From NCBI GenBank assembly GCA_024278055.1, contig JAJRTY010000051.1:1-57634 (forward strand): DNA of 57,634 bases. Direction: 5' to 3'. A model generated the notes under the pieces. It saw nothing but the letters and a program-made list of their open reading frames with translations, ran no database searches and was not told the origin of the DNA. This document shows positions 41,854 through 52,893 of the stretch, in pieces. Both the position numbers and the translations under genes were made by a program. The first letter of the stretch is position 1. Each line of letters begins with the position of its first letter. The stretch is from Alphaproteobacteria bacterium (lineage in GTDB: Bacteria > Pseudomonadota > Alphaproteobacteria > Rhizobiales > JAJFHR01).

Positions 41854-44800
41854 TTAACTACAGCCGTTGGTCGCCCCGCAGGTGTCGCACTTCAGGCAGG
41901 TGCCGTTGCGTACCATGGTGAAATTTGCGCACTCGCCGCATGCTTCGCCTTCATAGCCACGCATACGTGCTTCGGCAATCTGGCTGCCTTTGCTGCGCTC
42001 GGCAGGTTCTGCACTGGAGACTTTATGGCTTTCAGCTTCTGTTGCCTCCAAAGGGCTGACATCCAGTGCCACTGCTCCAATGGAAAGCGGATCACCGGCA
42101 CCTTGCCCAAGAGCTGCTTCGGCCTGGGCCTGAAGGACGGCTACCGGACCACTGCTGGAGGATTTGCCAGGCAGAGAAACGATCTTGCCCTCAAGGTTAC
42201 CCGGAGCACCGCGCATCAATCCACGGCTGATAATTCTGCTGGCATCCATGGTGTTGTTTTCTGTAGCCCCTTCATTGACGCCACCGCCCATGACGGTTGA
42301 ACCGATTTCTGCCGGGTCCACATGGGCAAGATCATTGCGGCCGAGGTAGGAGACAGCTAACTCACGGAAGACATAATCAATAATGGAAGTGGCATTCTTG
42401 ATGGCTTCATTGCCCTGAACGATGCCCGCAGGCTCAAACCGGGTAAAGGTGAAGGCATCGACATATTCTTCCAAAGGCACGCCATACTGCAGACCTAAGG
42501 AAATGGCGATGGCAAAATTGTTCATTAACGAGCGAAAGGCAGCGCCTTCCTTGTGCATGTCAATGAAGATTTCACCGATGCGGCCGTCATGATATTCACC
42601 GGTACGCAAGTAGACCTTGTGACCGCCGACGATGGCTTTTTGCGTATAGCCCTTGCGTCGGTGCGGCAGTTTTTCACGCTCCTGGGCTGCAGCTACTTCG
42701 ATGATACGCTCGACCATGCGCTCTGCCACCACTTCAGCGCGCTGGGCTGCTGGCTGGGTCGCTGCAACGGCTTCGTGAGCGGCTTCTTCTTCGTCCTCAT
42801 CATCGCTCGCCAATAGTGAATTGAGCGGCTGAGATAATTTTGAGCCGTCGCGATAAAGCGCATTTGCTTTCAGGCTGAGTTTCCAGGACAGCATGTAGCT
42901 GGCTTTGCACTGTTCAACAGTTGCCTCATTCGGCATGTTGATGGTCTTGGAGATCGCGCCCGAAATGAACGGCTGGGCTGCTGCCATCATGTGGATATGG
43001 CTTTCAACTGACAAATAACGCTTGCCGATCTTGCCACAGGGATTGGCGCAATCAAACACAGGTAAATGTTCGTCTTTCAGGCCCGGCGCCTGTTCCAGCG
43101 TCATGGCACCACAGCAATATTGGTTGGCGGCATCAATTTCCTTGCGTGAAAACCCGATGGCGTGCAGGATTTCCAGATCGTCATCACTGAGTTGTTCTTT
43201 ACTCAAACCCAATTTTTCAAGGCAGAATTCTTCGCCAAGTGTCCATTTGTTAAAGATAAACTTGATGTCAAAGGCGGACGCTAAAGAAGCCTCTACTTCT
43301 TCCAGCTTGGCTGCATCAAAGCCTTTGTTTAACAACGCGTCATGGTTGATACCCGGCGCTGTTTTGAGGCTGCCATGGCCCACGGCATAGTTGATTATGT
43401 TCTCGATAGCGCTCTGGTCGTAGCCCAATGTGCGCAGCGCCTCGGGAACAGCGCGGTTGATAATTTTGAAATAACCGCCACCGGCAAGTTTTTTGAATTT
43501 CACCAGAGCAAAATCAGGCTCAATTCCGGTGGTATCGCAATCCATCACTAGACCGATCGTCCCCGTTGGCGCAATGACGCTTGTCTGGGCGTTGCGATAG
43601 CCGTGGCGCTCACCCAGTTCTATGGCCCTGTCCCATGCGGCAACCGCATGTTCGATAAGTTTCTTGTCGGAACAATTGGCATGATCAAGTGGTACCGGAT
43701 CAATGGCGAGTTTTTCATAGCCATGGGTCTTGCCCTGGGCTGCGCGGCGATGGTTGCGCATCACCCGCAACATGTGATCGGCATTTTGTGCGTGTGCCGG
43801 GAAGGGGCCAAGTTCAGCCGCCAGCTCCGCCGATGTCGCATAGGCAACACCGGTCAAAATCGCGGTAATAGCACCGCAAATGGCCCGCCCTTCATCTGAA
43901 TCGTAAGGAATGCCCGAGGACATCAACAGACCGCCAATATTGGCATAGCCCAATCCAAGTGTGCGGAAATCGTATGACAGTTGGGCAATCTGGCGTGAAG
44001 GGAATTGCGCCATCAATACCGAAATTTCCAAAGTTATGGTCCACAGGCGTGCGGCGTGTTCAAACTTCTCAATCTCAAAAACACCGTCGTCGCCCTTGAA
44101 CTGCAACAGGTTGATCGAGGCCAGATTGCAGGCCGTATCATCAAGGAACATATATTCAGAACACGGGTTCGATGCGATAATCTCACCACTTGCCGGACAG
44201 GTATGCCAGTCGTTGATGGTGGTGTGAAACTGAATGCCGGGATCAGCCGATGACCAGGCGGCATAGCCCACCTGCTCCCATAACTCGCGTGCTTTGAGAG
44301 TTTTGGTAACACCACCGCCCTTGCGCGCTGTCAGGTTCCATTCGCCATCATCTTCCACGGCTTTAAGGAACTCATCGGTTACCCGGATGGAATTATTGGA
44401 GTTTTGACCCGACACCGTACGATAGGCTTCTGAATCCCAATCAGTATCATAGGTTTGAAAATCAATGTCCGTATAGCCTTGACGGGCGAACTGAATTACG
44501 CGGCGGATAATATTATCCTGCACCTGGGACTTGCGCGCGGCTTTTACTTCGCGTTTGAGGGCCGGGTTTTTCAGCACATCAAAACAATCATCACCATCGG
44601 CACTGCAATTGACACACGCCTTCATGATTGCGCTCAAATGCTGCGCGTTGATTTTTGATCCGGTAACGAGCGCTGCAACTTTCTGCTCTTCGCGGACTTT
44701 CCAGTTGATGTATTCTTCAATGTCGGGATGATCGATATCGACCACAACCATCTTGGCAGCGCGACGTGTGGTGCCGCCCGATTTTATCGCCCCGGCGGCA

Positions 44801-45588
44801 CGATCACCAATTTTGAGGAAACTCATCAGGCCGGATGATTTGCCGCCGCCTGAAAGACTTTCGGATTCACCGCGGATTTTGGAGAAGTTCGATCCCGTGC
44901 CGGAGCCATATTTGAACAACCTGGCTTCCCGTACCCACAGGTCCATGATGCCGCTGTCATTAACAAGATCATCTTCTACCGATTGAATGAAACAGGCGTG
45001 TGGTTGCGGGTGCTCGTAAGAGGACCTGGAACGTATAAGCTCACCGCTTTCGAAATCCACATAGAAATGCCCCTGGCTGGGACCATCAATGCCATAGGCC
45101 CAATGCAACCCGGTATTAAACCACTGAGGCGAATTGGGGGCGGCCTGCTGGGCTGCCAGCATATAGCGCATCTCATCAAAATAAGCGCGGGCATCTTCTT
45201 CCGAGCTGAAATAATTACCCTTCCAGCCCCAATAGGTCCAGGTGCCGGCCAGGCGGTCGAAGACCTGACGCGAATCGATCTCGCTACCGTAACGCTCATC
45301 TTCAGGCAGCAATAAAAGAGCTTCCTTGTCCTCAACACTGCGCCACAGCCAGCTTGGTACCGTGTTTTCTTCGACGCGTTTGAGCTTTGCCGGAACACCG
45401 GCTTTACGGAAATATTTCTGGGCAATGATGTCGCTGGCAACCTGGCTCCAGCTTGAGGGAACCTGAATGCCTTCCAGCCTGAATACAATTGAGCCATCGG
45501 GATTGCGTATTTCGCTCGTGGCCCTGCGAAACTCAATGTCACTATATGGGGATTTTTCAGCTTCCGTAAAACAGCGCTCAATTTTCAT
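41854..45588 (-). CDS. nrdJ: Adenosylcobalamin-dependent (class II) ribonucleotide reductase NrdJ
   Basis: The 1244-residue enzyme reduces ribonucleotides to deoxyribonucleotides using a B12-derived thiyl radical, so it works with or without oxygen. Recognisable parts are [19 protein letters not shown] with the substrate-site cysteine, [35 protein letters not shown] with the active-site cysteines, the NTMDASRII region and the C-terminal zinc-like cysteine set [26 protein letters not shown]. Length is typical of alphaproteobacterial forms. AAGGTAAGGG precedes the ATG. No cobalamin riboswitch is seen in the upstream gap, and no class I enzyme is in the window. Confidence 0.95.
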   Translation of the reverse strand: MKIERCFTEAEKSPYSDIEFRRATSEIRNPDGSIVFRLEGIQVPSSWSQVASDIIAQKYFRKAGVPAKLKRVEENTVPSWLWRSVEDKEALLLLPEDERYGSEIDSRQVFDRLAGTWTYWGWKGNYFSSEEDARAYFDEMRYMLAAQQAAPNSPQWFNTGLHWAYGIDGPSQGHFYVDFESGELIRSRSSYEHPQPHACFIQSVEDDLVNDSGIMDLWVREARLFKYGSGTGSNFSKIRGESESLSGGGKSSGLMSFLKIGDRAAGAIKSGGTTRRAAKMVVVDIDHPDIEEYINWKVREEQKVAALVTGSKINAQHLSAIMKACVNCSADGDDCFDVLKNPALKREVKAARKSQVQDNIIRRVIQFARQGYTDIDFQTYDTDWDSEAYRTVSGQNSNNSIRVTDEFLKAVEDDGEWNLTARKGGGVTKTLKARELWEQVGYAAWSSADPGIQFHTTINDWHTCPASGEIIASNPCSEYMFLDDTACNLASINLLQFKGDDGVFEIEKFEHAARLWTITLEISVLMAQFPSRQIAQLSYDFRTLGLGYANIGGLLMSSGIPYDSDEGRAICGAITAILTGVAYATSAELAAELGPFPAHAQNADHMLRVMRNHRRAAQGKTHGYEKLAIDPVPLDHANCSDKKLIEHAVAAWDRAIELGERHGYRNAQTSVIAPTGTIGLVMDCDTTGIEPDFALVKFKKLAGGGYFKIINRAVPEALRTLGYDQSAIENIINYAVGHGSLKTAPGINHDALLNKGFDAAKLEEVEASLASAFDIKFIFNKWTLGEEFCLEKLGLSKEQLSDDDLEILHAIGFSRKEIDAANQYCCGAMTLEQAPGLKDEHLPVFDCANPCGKIGKRYLSVESHIHMMAAAQPFISGAISKTINMPNEATVEQCKASYMLSWKLSLKANALYRDGSKLSQPLNSLLASDDEDEEEAAHEAVAATQPAAQRAEVVAERMVERIIEVAAAQEREKLPHRRKGYTQKAIVGGHKVYLRTGEYHDGRIGEIFIDMHKEGAAFRSLMNNFAIAISLGLQYGVPLEEYVDAFTFTRFEPAGIVQGNEAIKNATSIIDYVFRELAVSYLGRNDLAHVDPAEIGSTVMGGGVNEGATENNTMDASRIISRGLMRGAPGNLEGKIVSLPGKSSSSGPVAVLQAQAEAALGQGAGDPLSIGAVALDVSPLEATEAESHKVSSAEPAERSKGSQIAEARMRGYEGEACGECANFTMVRNGTCLKCDTCGATNGCS

Positions 45589-46280
45589 TTATTGCCCTTA
45601 CCTTTATATTTTCTTGCACAAGCATTTTCAAATCAGCTTGCTATCCATTATTGCCACATCAAATCGTCTGTACATCCAGCTTCGCGTGCGCCCAAAGCAC
45701 GGCTGCTGGCTTTACACAAAACTGCAAACCACTAACTGTAACAACGTCGCCAAAATTCAAATTCAGCTCTGTTTCAGTTACCTTGTTACGCCTTATTCAC
45801 ACTTTTTGGAGAGTCCCGACAGTGACACCTGTTGGTATTGCCAGCGCTTCCTTAACACTCAGAAACACTAACGCGACTCGTTTTAAGGCGCAACAAGAAT
45901 TAGTATGCTTGTTTTGCCATCATACTACATATAGGGGTTAAGAAGGTTTTAACGCGCTTAGCCTTCCGGCAAAAACCTCTCAATAAAGTGAGCATTGCCG
46001 AGAATCACAGGTAAACGCAAGGGCAATTCCGGAAGTTTTTGCCAACGATAAAAATCTGTAGATAAACCAAAACATGTTGTGGGAAACTTATAGTCGAAAT
46101 TTTCCCGCACCGCTCGATTCGACCCGTGTTAAAATCGAAAAAAACCAAGTCTTACAAAAGTCAGATTTGCTATATAATGCTGAGCCATGTATTTATGCGC
46201 ACAGGCATTTAAAAACCGATGCTGATTCTTACTTTCGACAGGCAATCATCACCGGAAAAACTTGGAGCTTTGGGCGAAAC
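45589..46280. other. 692-base gap between nrdJ and the NDUFA12-like gene
   Basis: This divergent region holds no convincing gene; the open frames in it lack ribosome sites or are extensions. A TATAAT (46173-46178), about 100 bases before the NDUFA12-like start, has a poor -35 partner (CTTACA, 16 bases upstream). On the nrdJ side the last 60 bases are AT-rich. I do not see the conserved boxes of a cobalamin riboswitch or of NrdR sites. Confidence 0.35.
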
Positions 46281-46664
46281 GTGAAGCATTTTTTCATACA
46301 GATATTCACCTGGTGGAACCGTCAAACCGTGGGGACGCGTTTTTATACGTGGCGCAAGGGAGAAGAAGTCGGTCGTGATGAATTTGGCAACATTTACTAC
46401 CGTGAGGCCAAACGTGACAAACGCTGGGTCATCTATAACGGTGTGACCGAAGCTTCCAGCGTGCCGCCGGGCTGGAACGGCTGGCTGCACCATACGGTTG
46501 ATGTGGCACCGGTTGACGAGGACTATCAGCCACGCTCATGGCAACAGCCACACGTGCAAAACCTGACGGGAACACCGGCAGCCTATCGCCCGAAGGGAAG
46601 TGTTTTAAATACCGCCAAGCGGCCCCGGGCAACCGGAGATTATAAGGCCTGGCGCCCGGAATAA
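46281..46664 (+). CDS. NDUFA12 (B17.2)-family complex I accessory protein
   Basis: The 127-residue protein matches the bacterial homologue of mitochondrial complex I subunit NDUFA12: FFIQIFTWWNRQTVGTRFYT at the N-terminus, WRKGEEVGRDEFGNIYYRE, RRWVIYN-like KRWVIYNGVTEASSVPPGW and the end GTPAAYRPKGS with ATGDYKAWRPE. It probably stabilises NADH:quinone oxidoreductase; the core nuo genes are not here. The start is GTG 46281, which gives the usual family length. The MlaD-like and DUF2155 genes follow on the same strand, a common alphaproteobacterial order. Confidence 0.9.
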   Translation: MKHFFIQIFTWWNRQTVGTRFYTWRKGEEVGRDEFGNIYYREAKRDKRWVIYNGVTEASSVPPGWNGWLHHTVDVAPVDEDYQPRSWQQPHVQNLTGTPAAYRPKGSVLNTAKRPRATGDYKAWRPE

Positions 46665-46806
46665 TTGCGCTAATCCTAACGCCCGAACCGGTTTCGGCAC
46701 CTGTTGACAATCTAACCCGAGCGTGTAGTTTTCAACAGAGTCCTGAAGTTTATTTTATACCCGCTGATTGCACTGAGCAATCATGAAAATCTAAAGAGTG
46801 GATCTT

Positions 46807-47259
46807 ATGAAAAACAGTTTTGTCGAAACCACTGTTGGTGCAATTGTTATTTTGATAGCCGTGGTTTTTTTCACCTACGCCTATAGAATATCGGGCTCAA
46901 CCACTGGGTTGGAGGGATATACTGTTACCGCTAAATTTGATAAAATAGATGGTATTTCGACCGGTAGTGACGTGAGAATGTCCGGCATCAAAATCGGCAC
47001 AGTTTCGAAAAATGAGCTCGATGGCAAAACCTATCAGGCGATCGTCACGTTGGCGATCACAACGCCGGTGAAATTGCCGGAGGATACAAATGCCAAAATC
47101 ACCAGTGAAGGTCTTTTGTGTGGAAATTATATTTCACTGGAGCCAGGCGGTGCGGAAGAATTTATCAAGGACGGCGGCGAGATAGAGTTCACCACCAGTT
47201 CCGTTGACCTTATAAGTCTGATTGGCCGCGCGGTATTTGGCAGCAGCAAGTCCGAATGA
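46807..47259 (+). CDS. MlaD-family (MCE domain) lipid-transfer protein
   Basis: The 150-residue protein has one N-terminal membrane helix (about 8-25) and a single MCE domain (about 36-115) with GISTGSDVRMSGIKIGTVSK and AKITSEGLLCGNYISLEPG. MlaD forms a periplasmic hexamer that moves phospholipids between the membranes with MlaFEB. The usual mlaE and mlaF partners are not adjacent, so the gene stands alone in the NDUFA12 cluster, as is common in this group. ATG 46807 is preferred to GTG 46798. Confidence 0.88.
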   Translation: MKNSFVETTVGAIVILIAVVFFTYAYRISGSTTGLEGYTVTAKFDKIDGISTGSDVRMSGIKIGTVSKNELDGKTYQAIVTLAITTPVKLPEDTNAKITSEGLLCGNYISLEPGGAEEFIKDGGEIEFTTSSVDLISLIGRAVFGSSKSE

Positions 47260-47273
47260 TTGAGCGGAACTAA

Positions 47274-47705
47274 GTGATTTTGTCCAGGCCTTTTATCTTC
47301 TGCAGACATATGGCTTTTGCCGTAGTTTGTGCTGTGGCGGCAATAGCGTTTGTCGGGCCTGTCCAGGCCCAGAAAATAGAAAACCCCATTGCTGTATTTT
47401 CAGCCATGGATAAAATTACAGCGGTGGTCACAACAATTGAAGTGCCGATTGATCAATCAATCAGGTTTGGCACACTCAATGTAACGCCGCGAATATGTTA
47501 CACCAGACCGCCAACCGAGCCGCCGCAGACGACGGCCTTCGTCGAAGTGGACGAAGTGCGTCTCGATGGTGCGAAAAAGCGCATTTTTACCGGCTGGATG
47601 TTTGCCTCCAGCCCCGGGTTGAATGGCGTTGAGCATCCCGTCTATGATGTCTGGCTGATCAATTGCAAAACCTCATCAGATCCTGCATCCAAGGCTAAAG
47701 AATAA
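47274..47705 (+). CDS. DUF2155 secreted protein
   Basis: The 143-residue protein has a signal peptide ending near VGPVQA and the DUF2155 pattern: AVFSAMDKITAVVTTIEVPI, RFGTLNVTPRICYTRPPTE, FVEVDEV, RIFTGWMFASSPGLN and VYDVWLINCK, with two cysteines that could pair. Function is unknown. The start is GTG 47274; ATG 47310 is a later option. Its last 64 bases overlap the end of the convergent aat gene. Confidence 0.85.
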   Translation: MILSRPFIFCRHMAFAVVCAVAAIAFVGPVQAQKIENPIAVFSAMDKITAVVTTIEVPIDQSIRFGTLNVTPRICYTRPPTEPPQTTAFVEVDEVRLDGAKKRIFTGWMFASSPGLNGVEHPVYDVWLINCKTSSDPASKAKE

Positions 47706-48292
47706 AAATCTCCTTGAGTTTCAAGTGCTTGTGCTAATCTGGTAAGATAATCCTCACGGGCAATTTCAATCGTACCAAAACGCTTGAGATGGTCGGTAAC
47801 GAATTGCGTATCGAGCAGATTGTAGCCGCCATGAATGAGCCGGGCCACCAGGTAGGCCAGAGCGATTTTTGAGGCATCGCTCCTGTGGGTGAACATGCTT
47901 TCGCCAAAAAACGCGCTGCCAAGGCTGATGCCGTACAACCCACCGGCTAATTCGCTGCCGTACCAGACCTCAATACTGTGGCAGTGTCCCATCTTGAAAA
48001 GTTGACCGTACAGATCCAGAATGGATTGATTGATCCAGGTGGTGGGCCTGTCTGCGCGTTGTGCAGCGCACGCCCTGATAACCTGTTCAAATGATGTATC
48101 GACAGTGATGGTGAAACGCCCGGATTTGAGGGTACGCATCAATCTTTTAGGCAGGTGAAACTGATCCAGCGGCAAAACCCCGCGATGGTCAGGAAAGACC
48201 CAGAACAGTTCTGGGTCATCTTCACTGTTTGCCATGGGAAAAATACCTGTAGCGTAAGCTTCAAGTATGATTTCCGGTGTGATTGTCGACAT
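47642..48292 (-). CDS. aat: Leucyl/phenylalanyl-tRNA-protein transferase Aat
   Basis: Aat adds Leu or Phe to proteins with N-terminal Arg or Lys, marking them for ClpS/ClpAP. The 216-residue protein shows ITPEIILEAYATGIFPMA, the FWVFPDHRGVLPL segment, WINQSILDLYGQLF, GGLYGISLGSAFFGESMF and LIHGGYNLLDTQFVTDHL. It is the last gene of the M48-dsbA-aroQ-accB-accC-aat run, 26 bases after accC. Its final 21 codons overlap DUF2155 on the other strand. Confidence 0.93.
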   Translation of the reverse strand: MSTITPEIILEAYATGIFPMANSEDDPELFWVFPDHRGVLPLDQFHLPKRLMRTLKSGRFTITVDTSFEQVIRACAAQRADRPTTWINQSILDLYGQLFKMGHCHSIEVWYGSELAGGLYGISLGSAFFGESMFTHRSDASKIALAYLVARLIHGGYNLLDTQFVTDHLKRFGTIEIAREDYLTRLAQALETQGDFYSLALDAGSDEVLQLISQTS

Positions 48293-48318
48293 CAGGTTTT
48301 CAGATTTTTGTACAGGGT

Positions 48319-49653
48319 CTATGCCAGATGTTTTTCCAGCCAGTGAATATCATAATTGCCGTCAATGATATCGGAATTGCCGAGCAGTTCAATGTACAAG
48401 GGGATGGTGGTTTCTATCCCGTCAATGACATATTCACCCAAAGCGCGGCGCAAACGCATCAGGGCGTCAGTTCTGTTTTTGCCGTGTACAATCAGTTTGC
48501 CGATCAGACTGTCATAATATGGTGGTATTTTGTAACCGGCATAAACGCCCGAATCAACCCGAACCCCCAATCCGCCCGGGGCATGATAGGCTTCAATGGT
48601 TCCCGGTGAAGGCACGAAGGTTCTGGGGTTTTCGGCATTGATACGCACTTCGATGGCATGGCCATTAAAGGTGATGTCTTCCTGGCTAAACCCGAGTTTG
48701 GCTCCTGCCGCAATTCTAATCTGCTGCTGCACCAGATCAAGACCGGTAATCATCTCGGTTACCGGATGTTCGACCTGCAATCTGGTATTCATTTCGATAA
48801 AATAGAACTCGCCATTCTCATACAAAAATTCAACCGTACCGACACCGGAATATTTCATATCAGCCATGGCCTTGGCAACGGTATCGCCGATTTTGCTGCG
48901 TTGTTCGGCATTGAGCGCTGGTGAAAATGCTTCTTCCCACACCTTCTGGTGACGGCGTTGTAAAGAGCAATCACGCTCTCCCAGATGAACAGCATTGCCA
49001 TGACCGTCACCCAGCACCTGAATTTCAATATGGCGGGGCAGGGTGAGGTATTTTTCCATATACAACGTGTCATTGCCAAAACCCGCCATCGCTTCAGCGC
49101 GTGCAGTGGCCATGGCATCGTGAAGCTCTGCGGCACTTCCAGCGACCTTCATGCCTTTGCCACCACCGCCATGGGCTGCTTTGACCAAAACCGGATATCC
49201 TATTTCCTCAGCGATTTTCAAAGCCTCGGCACCATCATCAATGGCACCTTCGGAGCCGGGAACAACCGGAATCCCAAGGGATTTGACTGTCTCCTTGGCA
49301 ATAATCTTGTCGCCCATAATATTGATGTGTTCAGGCGAGGGGCCGATAAATGTGATGTTGTGTTCTGCCAGGATTTCTGCAAACCGGGCATTTTCAGACA
49401 TAAACCCGTAGCCGGGATGAACAGCATCGGCGTTGGTTATTTCACACGCGGCAATCAGGGCGGGAATATTGAGATAACTGGCGGTTGCCTGCGCTGGTCC
49501 GATACAGACACTTTCATCAGCAAGGCGCACGTGCATGGCGTCTTCATCTGCCGTTGAGTGGACAGCAACGGTCGCGATGCCCAGTTCATGGCAGGCGCGT
49601 TGAATCCGCAAGGCAATTTCACCGCGATTGGCAATAAGGATTTTGTCAAACAT
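48319..49653 (-). CDS. accC: Acetyl-CoA carboxylase, biotin carboxylase subunit AccC
   Basis: AccC carboxylates the biotin of AccB using ATP and bicarbonate, the first half of malonyl-CoA formation. The 444-residue protein has the preATP-grasp start [14 protein letters not shown], the ATP-grasp glycine loop [13 protein letters not shown] near 158-170, [18 protein letters not shown] near 286-303 and the C-terminal domain ending [11 protein letters not shown]. Length is standard. It is 14 bases after accB. Confidence 0.96.
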   Translation of the reverse strand: MFDKILIANRGEIALRIQRACHELGIATVAVHSTADEDAMHVRLADESVCIGPAQATASYLNIPALIAACEITNADAVHPGYGFMSENARFAEILAEHNITFIGPSPEHINIMGDKIIAKETVKSLGIPVVPGSEGAIDDGAEALKIAEEIGYPVLVKAAHGGGGKGMKVAGSAAELHDAMATARAEAMAGFGNDTLYMEKYLTLPRHIEIQVLGDGHGNAVHLGERDCSLQRRHQKVWEEAFSPALNAEQRSKIGDTVAKAMADMKYSGVGTVEFLYENGEFYFIEMNTRLQVEHPVTEMITGLDLVQQQIRIAAGAKLGFSQEDITFNGHAIEVRINAENPRTFVPSPGTIEAYHAPGGLGVRVDSGVYAGYKIPPYYDSLIGKLIVHGKNRTDALMRLRRALGEYVIDGIETTIPLYIELLGNSDIIDGNYDIHWLEKHLA

Positions 49654-49667
49654 TTATTCAACCATCC

Positions 49668-50117
49668 CTATTCGAGAATGAACAGGGGTTCGCCGAATTC
49701 GACCGGACTGTTGTCATCCACGAGTATGGCGGTAATTGTGCCCGAGCGCGGCGCCGGGATCGGGTTCATGGTCTTCATGGCTTCGACAATCAGACATGTC
49801 TGACCCTCAGCAACCTTGCTTCCCACTTCAACAAACGGTTTGGCACCAGGTTCAGGTGAGTGATAAACCGTGCCGACCATGGGCGAGTTTACCGCATGGA
49901 TGGAAGGGGCAGTTTCCGCCGGTTTCGCCGCCGATGCTTCCAGCGAAGCTGCAGGTGGTGCCGCTATGGCAACCGATGGCATCGCGGCAGAAAAATTGCG
50001 GGCAACTTTAATGCGTATACCATCCTGCTCGATTTCCAGCTCACTTAACCCGGTTTCCTCAAGCAGCTCTGCCAGCTCCTTGATCATTTCTTTATCCACT
50101 GATTTTTTTCTGGTCAT
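49668..50117 (-). CDS. accB: Biotin carboxyl carrier protein AccB
   Basis: The 149-residue carrier has an N-terminal helix ([21 protein letters not shown]), an Ala/Pro-rich linker near 50-75, and the biotinyl domain with the target Lys in [10 protein letters not shown] near 113-122. It swings carboxybiotin between AccC and the carboxyltransferase. aroQ precedes it by 23 bases and accC follows. Confidence 0.95.
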   Translation of the reverse strand: MTRKKSVDKEMIKELAELLEETGLSELEIEQDGIRIKVARNFSAAMPSVAIAAPPAASLEASAAKPAETAPSIHAVNSPMVGTVYHSPEPGAKPFVEVGSKVAEGQTCLIVEAMKTMNPIPAPRSGTITAILVDDNSPVEFGEPLFILE

Positions 50118-50140
50118 AAAACTACGCTTAAATTATCCGT

Positions 50141-50584
50141 CTAATTACTATTCAAATGAGTCAATAACGCACTTAAGGCCAACTCATAGCCTTGAGCTCC
50201 AAATCCGCATATCACGCCCACGGCAACGGGTGAAATAAAACTGTGATGGCGAAATTCTTCGCGTTGGAAAATATTCGACAAATGCACTTCAACCGTTTTC
50301 ACGCCGGATGCTTTAATGGCGTCGTGAAGTGCAACTGACGTATGGGTGTAGGCACCGGCATTGAGGATCAGGCCATCGCTTTTGACACCGGCTTCCTGTA
50401 TCCAGTTGACCAGCTCACCTTCTTCATTACTCTGGCGAAAAACAACCTCGACATTGTGTGTCTGACAAAAAGCCTGGCAGGATTCTTCTATCGATCCAAG
50501 GGTGGTCGAGCCGTAAATATCCGGTTCGCGTGTGCCCAGCAGGTTGAGGTTGGGGCCGTTGAGAATGTATATCGTTTTTGCCAT
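50141..50584 (-). CDS. aroQ: Type II 3-dehydroquinate dehydratase AroQ
   Basis: AroQ dehydrates 3-dehydroquinate to 3-dehydroshikimate in the shikimate pathway. The 147-residue product shows NGPNLNLLGTREPDIYG with the catalytic Arg and Tyr, NAGAYTHTSVALHDA, VEVHLSNIFQREEFRHHS and the GFGAQGYELAL C-terminus. The start at ATG 50584 matches the family; a TTG at 50596 adds four residues. It belongs to the conserved run from the M48 gene to aat. Confidence 0.94.
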   Translation of the reverse strand: MAKTIYILNGPNLNLLGTREPDIYGSTTLGSIEESCQAFCQTHNVEVVFRQSNEEGELVNWIQEAGVKSDGLILNAGAYTHTSVALHDAIKASGVKTVEVHLSNIFQREEFRHHSFISPVAVGVICGFGAQGYELALSALLTHLNSN

Positions 50585-50690
50585 ATTCAAATTCAATCGG
50601 GGTGTTTCATCGTCAAACAGCGATTATTGTTATGAGTAACCACAATTTCCCCGGAGGCTCTAAACTGCTTCAGGATCGCTGGAATTTTGA

Positions 50691-51455
50691 TTAACTGCCC
50701 GATTTGCGAACCTCGGCAATCTGGCGTCTGAGTTCAGCAAGGCCAACAGCGCCACTAATGACACTGTCACCAACAATGTAGGCTGGCGTTCCATTAATGC
50801 CAATGGCAGAAGCGGTCCGCAGTACCTCATTGATTTCTTTGGTAATATAAGGTGCCTTCATTTCCTCTTCCAGCTTTTTAATATCAAGGCCCACTTCTTC
50901 AGCAATTTCCAATACATTGCCTTTTCCGGCAGTCCCGCGTATCTGCATCATGGCCTTGTGAAATTCAACATATTTACCCTGCTTTATGGAGGCCACGGCA
51001 GCACGCGCAGCATAGAACGAACCTTCACCCAATATCGGAAATTCCTTGAAAATGACCTTGAGATTGGGGTCCGTGTCAATAAGGGTCATCAGGTCTTTCA
51101 TGGAGCGGCGGCAATAGGCGCAGTTGTAGTCAAAAAATTCGATTAATGTCACATCACCATTGGGATTGCCGGCTACATAAGGAACAGGTGAGCGATAAAG
51201 GCTTTTTTCCTGCGCAACCAGCGCCATACGAGCAGCTTTTTGCTGTTGTTTCAACTCATAGGCCTGAAGAGAAATAATTGCTTTTCTGAGGTCTTGCGGG
51301 TTCTTGTACAGATATTCCTGAATCATTTTCTGTATCTGTTTATTTTGCTGGGGCGTAAATTCCTGTGCTGTTGCCTTCACAGGCATCAAAAGCCCGAAAG
51401 CCACCAGTAACAAGCCCATTAAATATGATACTCTTTTCGATATGTTTTTTAGCAT
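50691..51455 (-). CDS. DsbA-family thiol-disulfide oxidoreductase
   Basis: The 254-residue periplasmic protein has a signal peptide (VSYLMGLLLVAFGLLMP then KATA) and a thioredoxin-like domain with the active site CAYC in FFDYNCAYCRR near residues 108-118 and the cis-Pro loop GINGTPAYIVGD. A Gln/Lys-rich helix near 40-70 lies between them, as in the DsbA_N / ScsC-like proteins of alphaproteobacteria. ATG 51455 is preferred because it puts the signal peptide at the N-terminus; a 51566 start would overlap the M48 gene. Confidence 0.88.
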   Translation of the reverse strand: MLKNISKRVSYLMGLLLVAFGLLMPVKATAQEFTPQQNKQIQKMIQEYLYKNPQDLRKAIISLQAYELKQQQKAARMALVAQEKSLYRSPVPYVAGNPNGDVTLIEFFDYNCAYCRRSMKDLMTLIDTDPNLKVIFKEFPILGEGSFYAARAAVASIKQGKYVEFHKAMMQIRGTAGKGNVLEIAEEVGLDIKKLEEEMKAPYITKEINEVLRTASAIGINGTPAYIVGDSVISGAVGLAELRRQIAEVRKSGS

Positions 51456-51507
51456 TTTCACTAACCCTGTGTGCGCCATCATTGTATTCTCAGATGTGTA
51501 TAGCAGA

Positions 51508-52893
51508 TTATTTTCGATGTTTATAATTAAGAATATCATTAGCCCTAATCCAGCCAGGCGATCCATTTTTCAATCGCCGTTTGGCTTTGGTTGCCCGCGT
51601 TTTTGCCAGATTGAGATCACCAAAGCGAAAGGCTGATTCAGCTGAAGCAAGATCCGCCTGCCCAAGACGGCCGAGCTGAGCCTGGGCGATGGCCAAAAGC
51701 CGGTAAAGCGAGGATGAATTGGGCTCGGACCTGCGTGCGATTGTTAAGTGACGAATAACGTTTTTGGCATTCTTCTTGGAATTTGCCGCTAACATCGCCT
51801 GGGCCAGTAAAATACGGATTAACCCGGCTTTGGGTGCCAGTGAAACTGCTTTTTCCAAAGGTTGTATGGCTCTTTGTGATTTGCCGTTTTCAAACAGAGC
51901 CTGGCCTTTCAACTCCCAAAAATAAGGGTTTTTGGGTTGCGATCTGATCAGGCCGTCAATTTCGCGCAAGGCGCGCTTGATATCGACATTGCGATAAAAT
52001 GAGATCGCGCGCGCATAACGTGCGGGCAAGCTGGTGTCGCTAACAGGATAGCGGCGGAAAACAGATTGCGGGGAAGACTGGAACCCGCGCAACTTGGCCT
52101 GCATCATGCGATGGCGCAGGATCAGGGCGGCAGAATCTTTCTTGTTATAAAATCTGCTTTTCCCGATATTTTTTTCGAGGAATGCAATACGTGAGCGCGG
52201 TACCGGATGGCTTAGCGAGTAGGGGTCGACATTGCGCAGGCTCAAAAGGGCGTTGTCGGCAAGTTTTTGAAACATCTCAATCATTCCGCGGGCTGATTGT
52301 CCTGCACGATCAAGATACTTGAATGCCGCCTGGTCTGCCCTGGCTTCCTGGGAGCGTTGATATTGCAAAAGTGTCCGACGCCCGATGGCCTGGGCACCGG
52401 CAACAGCCCCAACTCCGGCCTGGCCGGAATTGCCACCTCCCGCAGCAGCAGCGCCAACAGCGGCGGCGACACCAAGTAAGGCACCAATGATGGTCGCGGT
52501 AGATGCCTTATCAAGCTGGCGGCGTAAACTCAACAGATCACCACCGGCTATATGTGCGGTTTCATGGGCCAGAACGCCGATGAGTTGGTTGGGATTTTTG
52601 CTCGCCATCAACAATCCCGTATGAATGAAAATACGCTGACCACCGGCGACGAATGCATTAATCGAGCCATCGTTAATGAGAATCATCTGGACGGCTCTGG
52701 GCTTAAGTCCGGCCGCCTTCAAAATAGGGTTTAGATAATCCCGCAACAGATTTTCTATTTCAGAATCGCGAATGACACTTTGAGCCACAGCCCCGGTGGG
52801 GGTGATCACGGCCAGCGCTATACCGAGAACAACAGTCAGGAAAAACCGCAGATTTTCAAGAAATTTCCGATAGATGGTTTCAGTCGAAGTCAT
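51508..52893 (-). CDS. M48-family metalloprotease with C-terminal TPR repeats (BepA-like)
   Basis: The 461-residue periplasmic protein has a signal peptide ending near AVAQS, the zinc motif HETAH in LAHETAHIAGG near residue 110, and the third ligand in the QEARADQAAFKYLDRAG segment. From about 280 onward it has tetratricopeptide-like helices (LKGQALFENGKSQRAIQPLEKA). BepA-type proteins check outer-membrane protein assembly. It heads the run into dsbA, aroQ, accB, accC and aat. Confidence 0.9.
   Translation of the reverse strand: MTSTETIYRKFLENLRFFLTVVLGIALAVITPTGAVAQSVIRDSEIENLLRDYLNPILKAAGLKPRAVQMILINDGSINAFVAGGQRIFIHTGLLMASKNPNQLIGVLAHETAHIAGGDLLSLRRQLDKASTATIIGALLGVAAAVGAAAAGGGNSGQAGVGAVAGAQAIGRRTLLQYQRSQEARADQAAFKYLDRAGQSARGMIEMFQKLADNALLSLRNVDPYSLSHPVPRSRIAFLEKNIGKSRFYNKKDSAALILRHRMMQAKLRGFQSSPQSVFRRYPVSDTSLPARYARAISFYRNVDIKRALREIDGLIRSQPKNPYFWELKGQALFENGKSQRAIQPLEKAVSLAPKAGLIRILLAQAMLAANSKKNAKNVIRHLTIARRSEPNSSSLYRLLAIAQAQLGRLGQADLASAESAFRFGDLNLAKTRATKAKRRLKNGSPGWIRANDILNYKHRK

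Noticed and set aside
45467-45871. Plus-strand reading frame of 134 codons over the nrdJ start
   Set aside because: It overlaps the nrdJ coding region, has no ribosome site, and its translation resembles no protein pattern.
45589-46280. Cobalamin riboswitch ahead of nrdJ
   Set aside because: I looked for the conserved B12-box and core sequence on the minus strand and did not find it.
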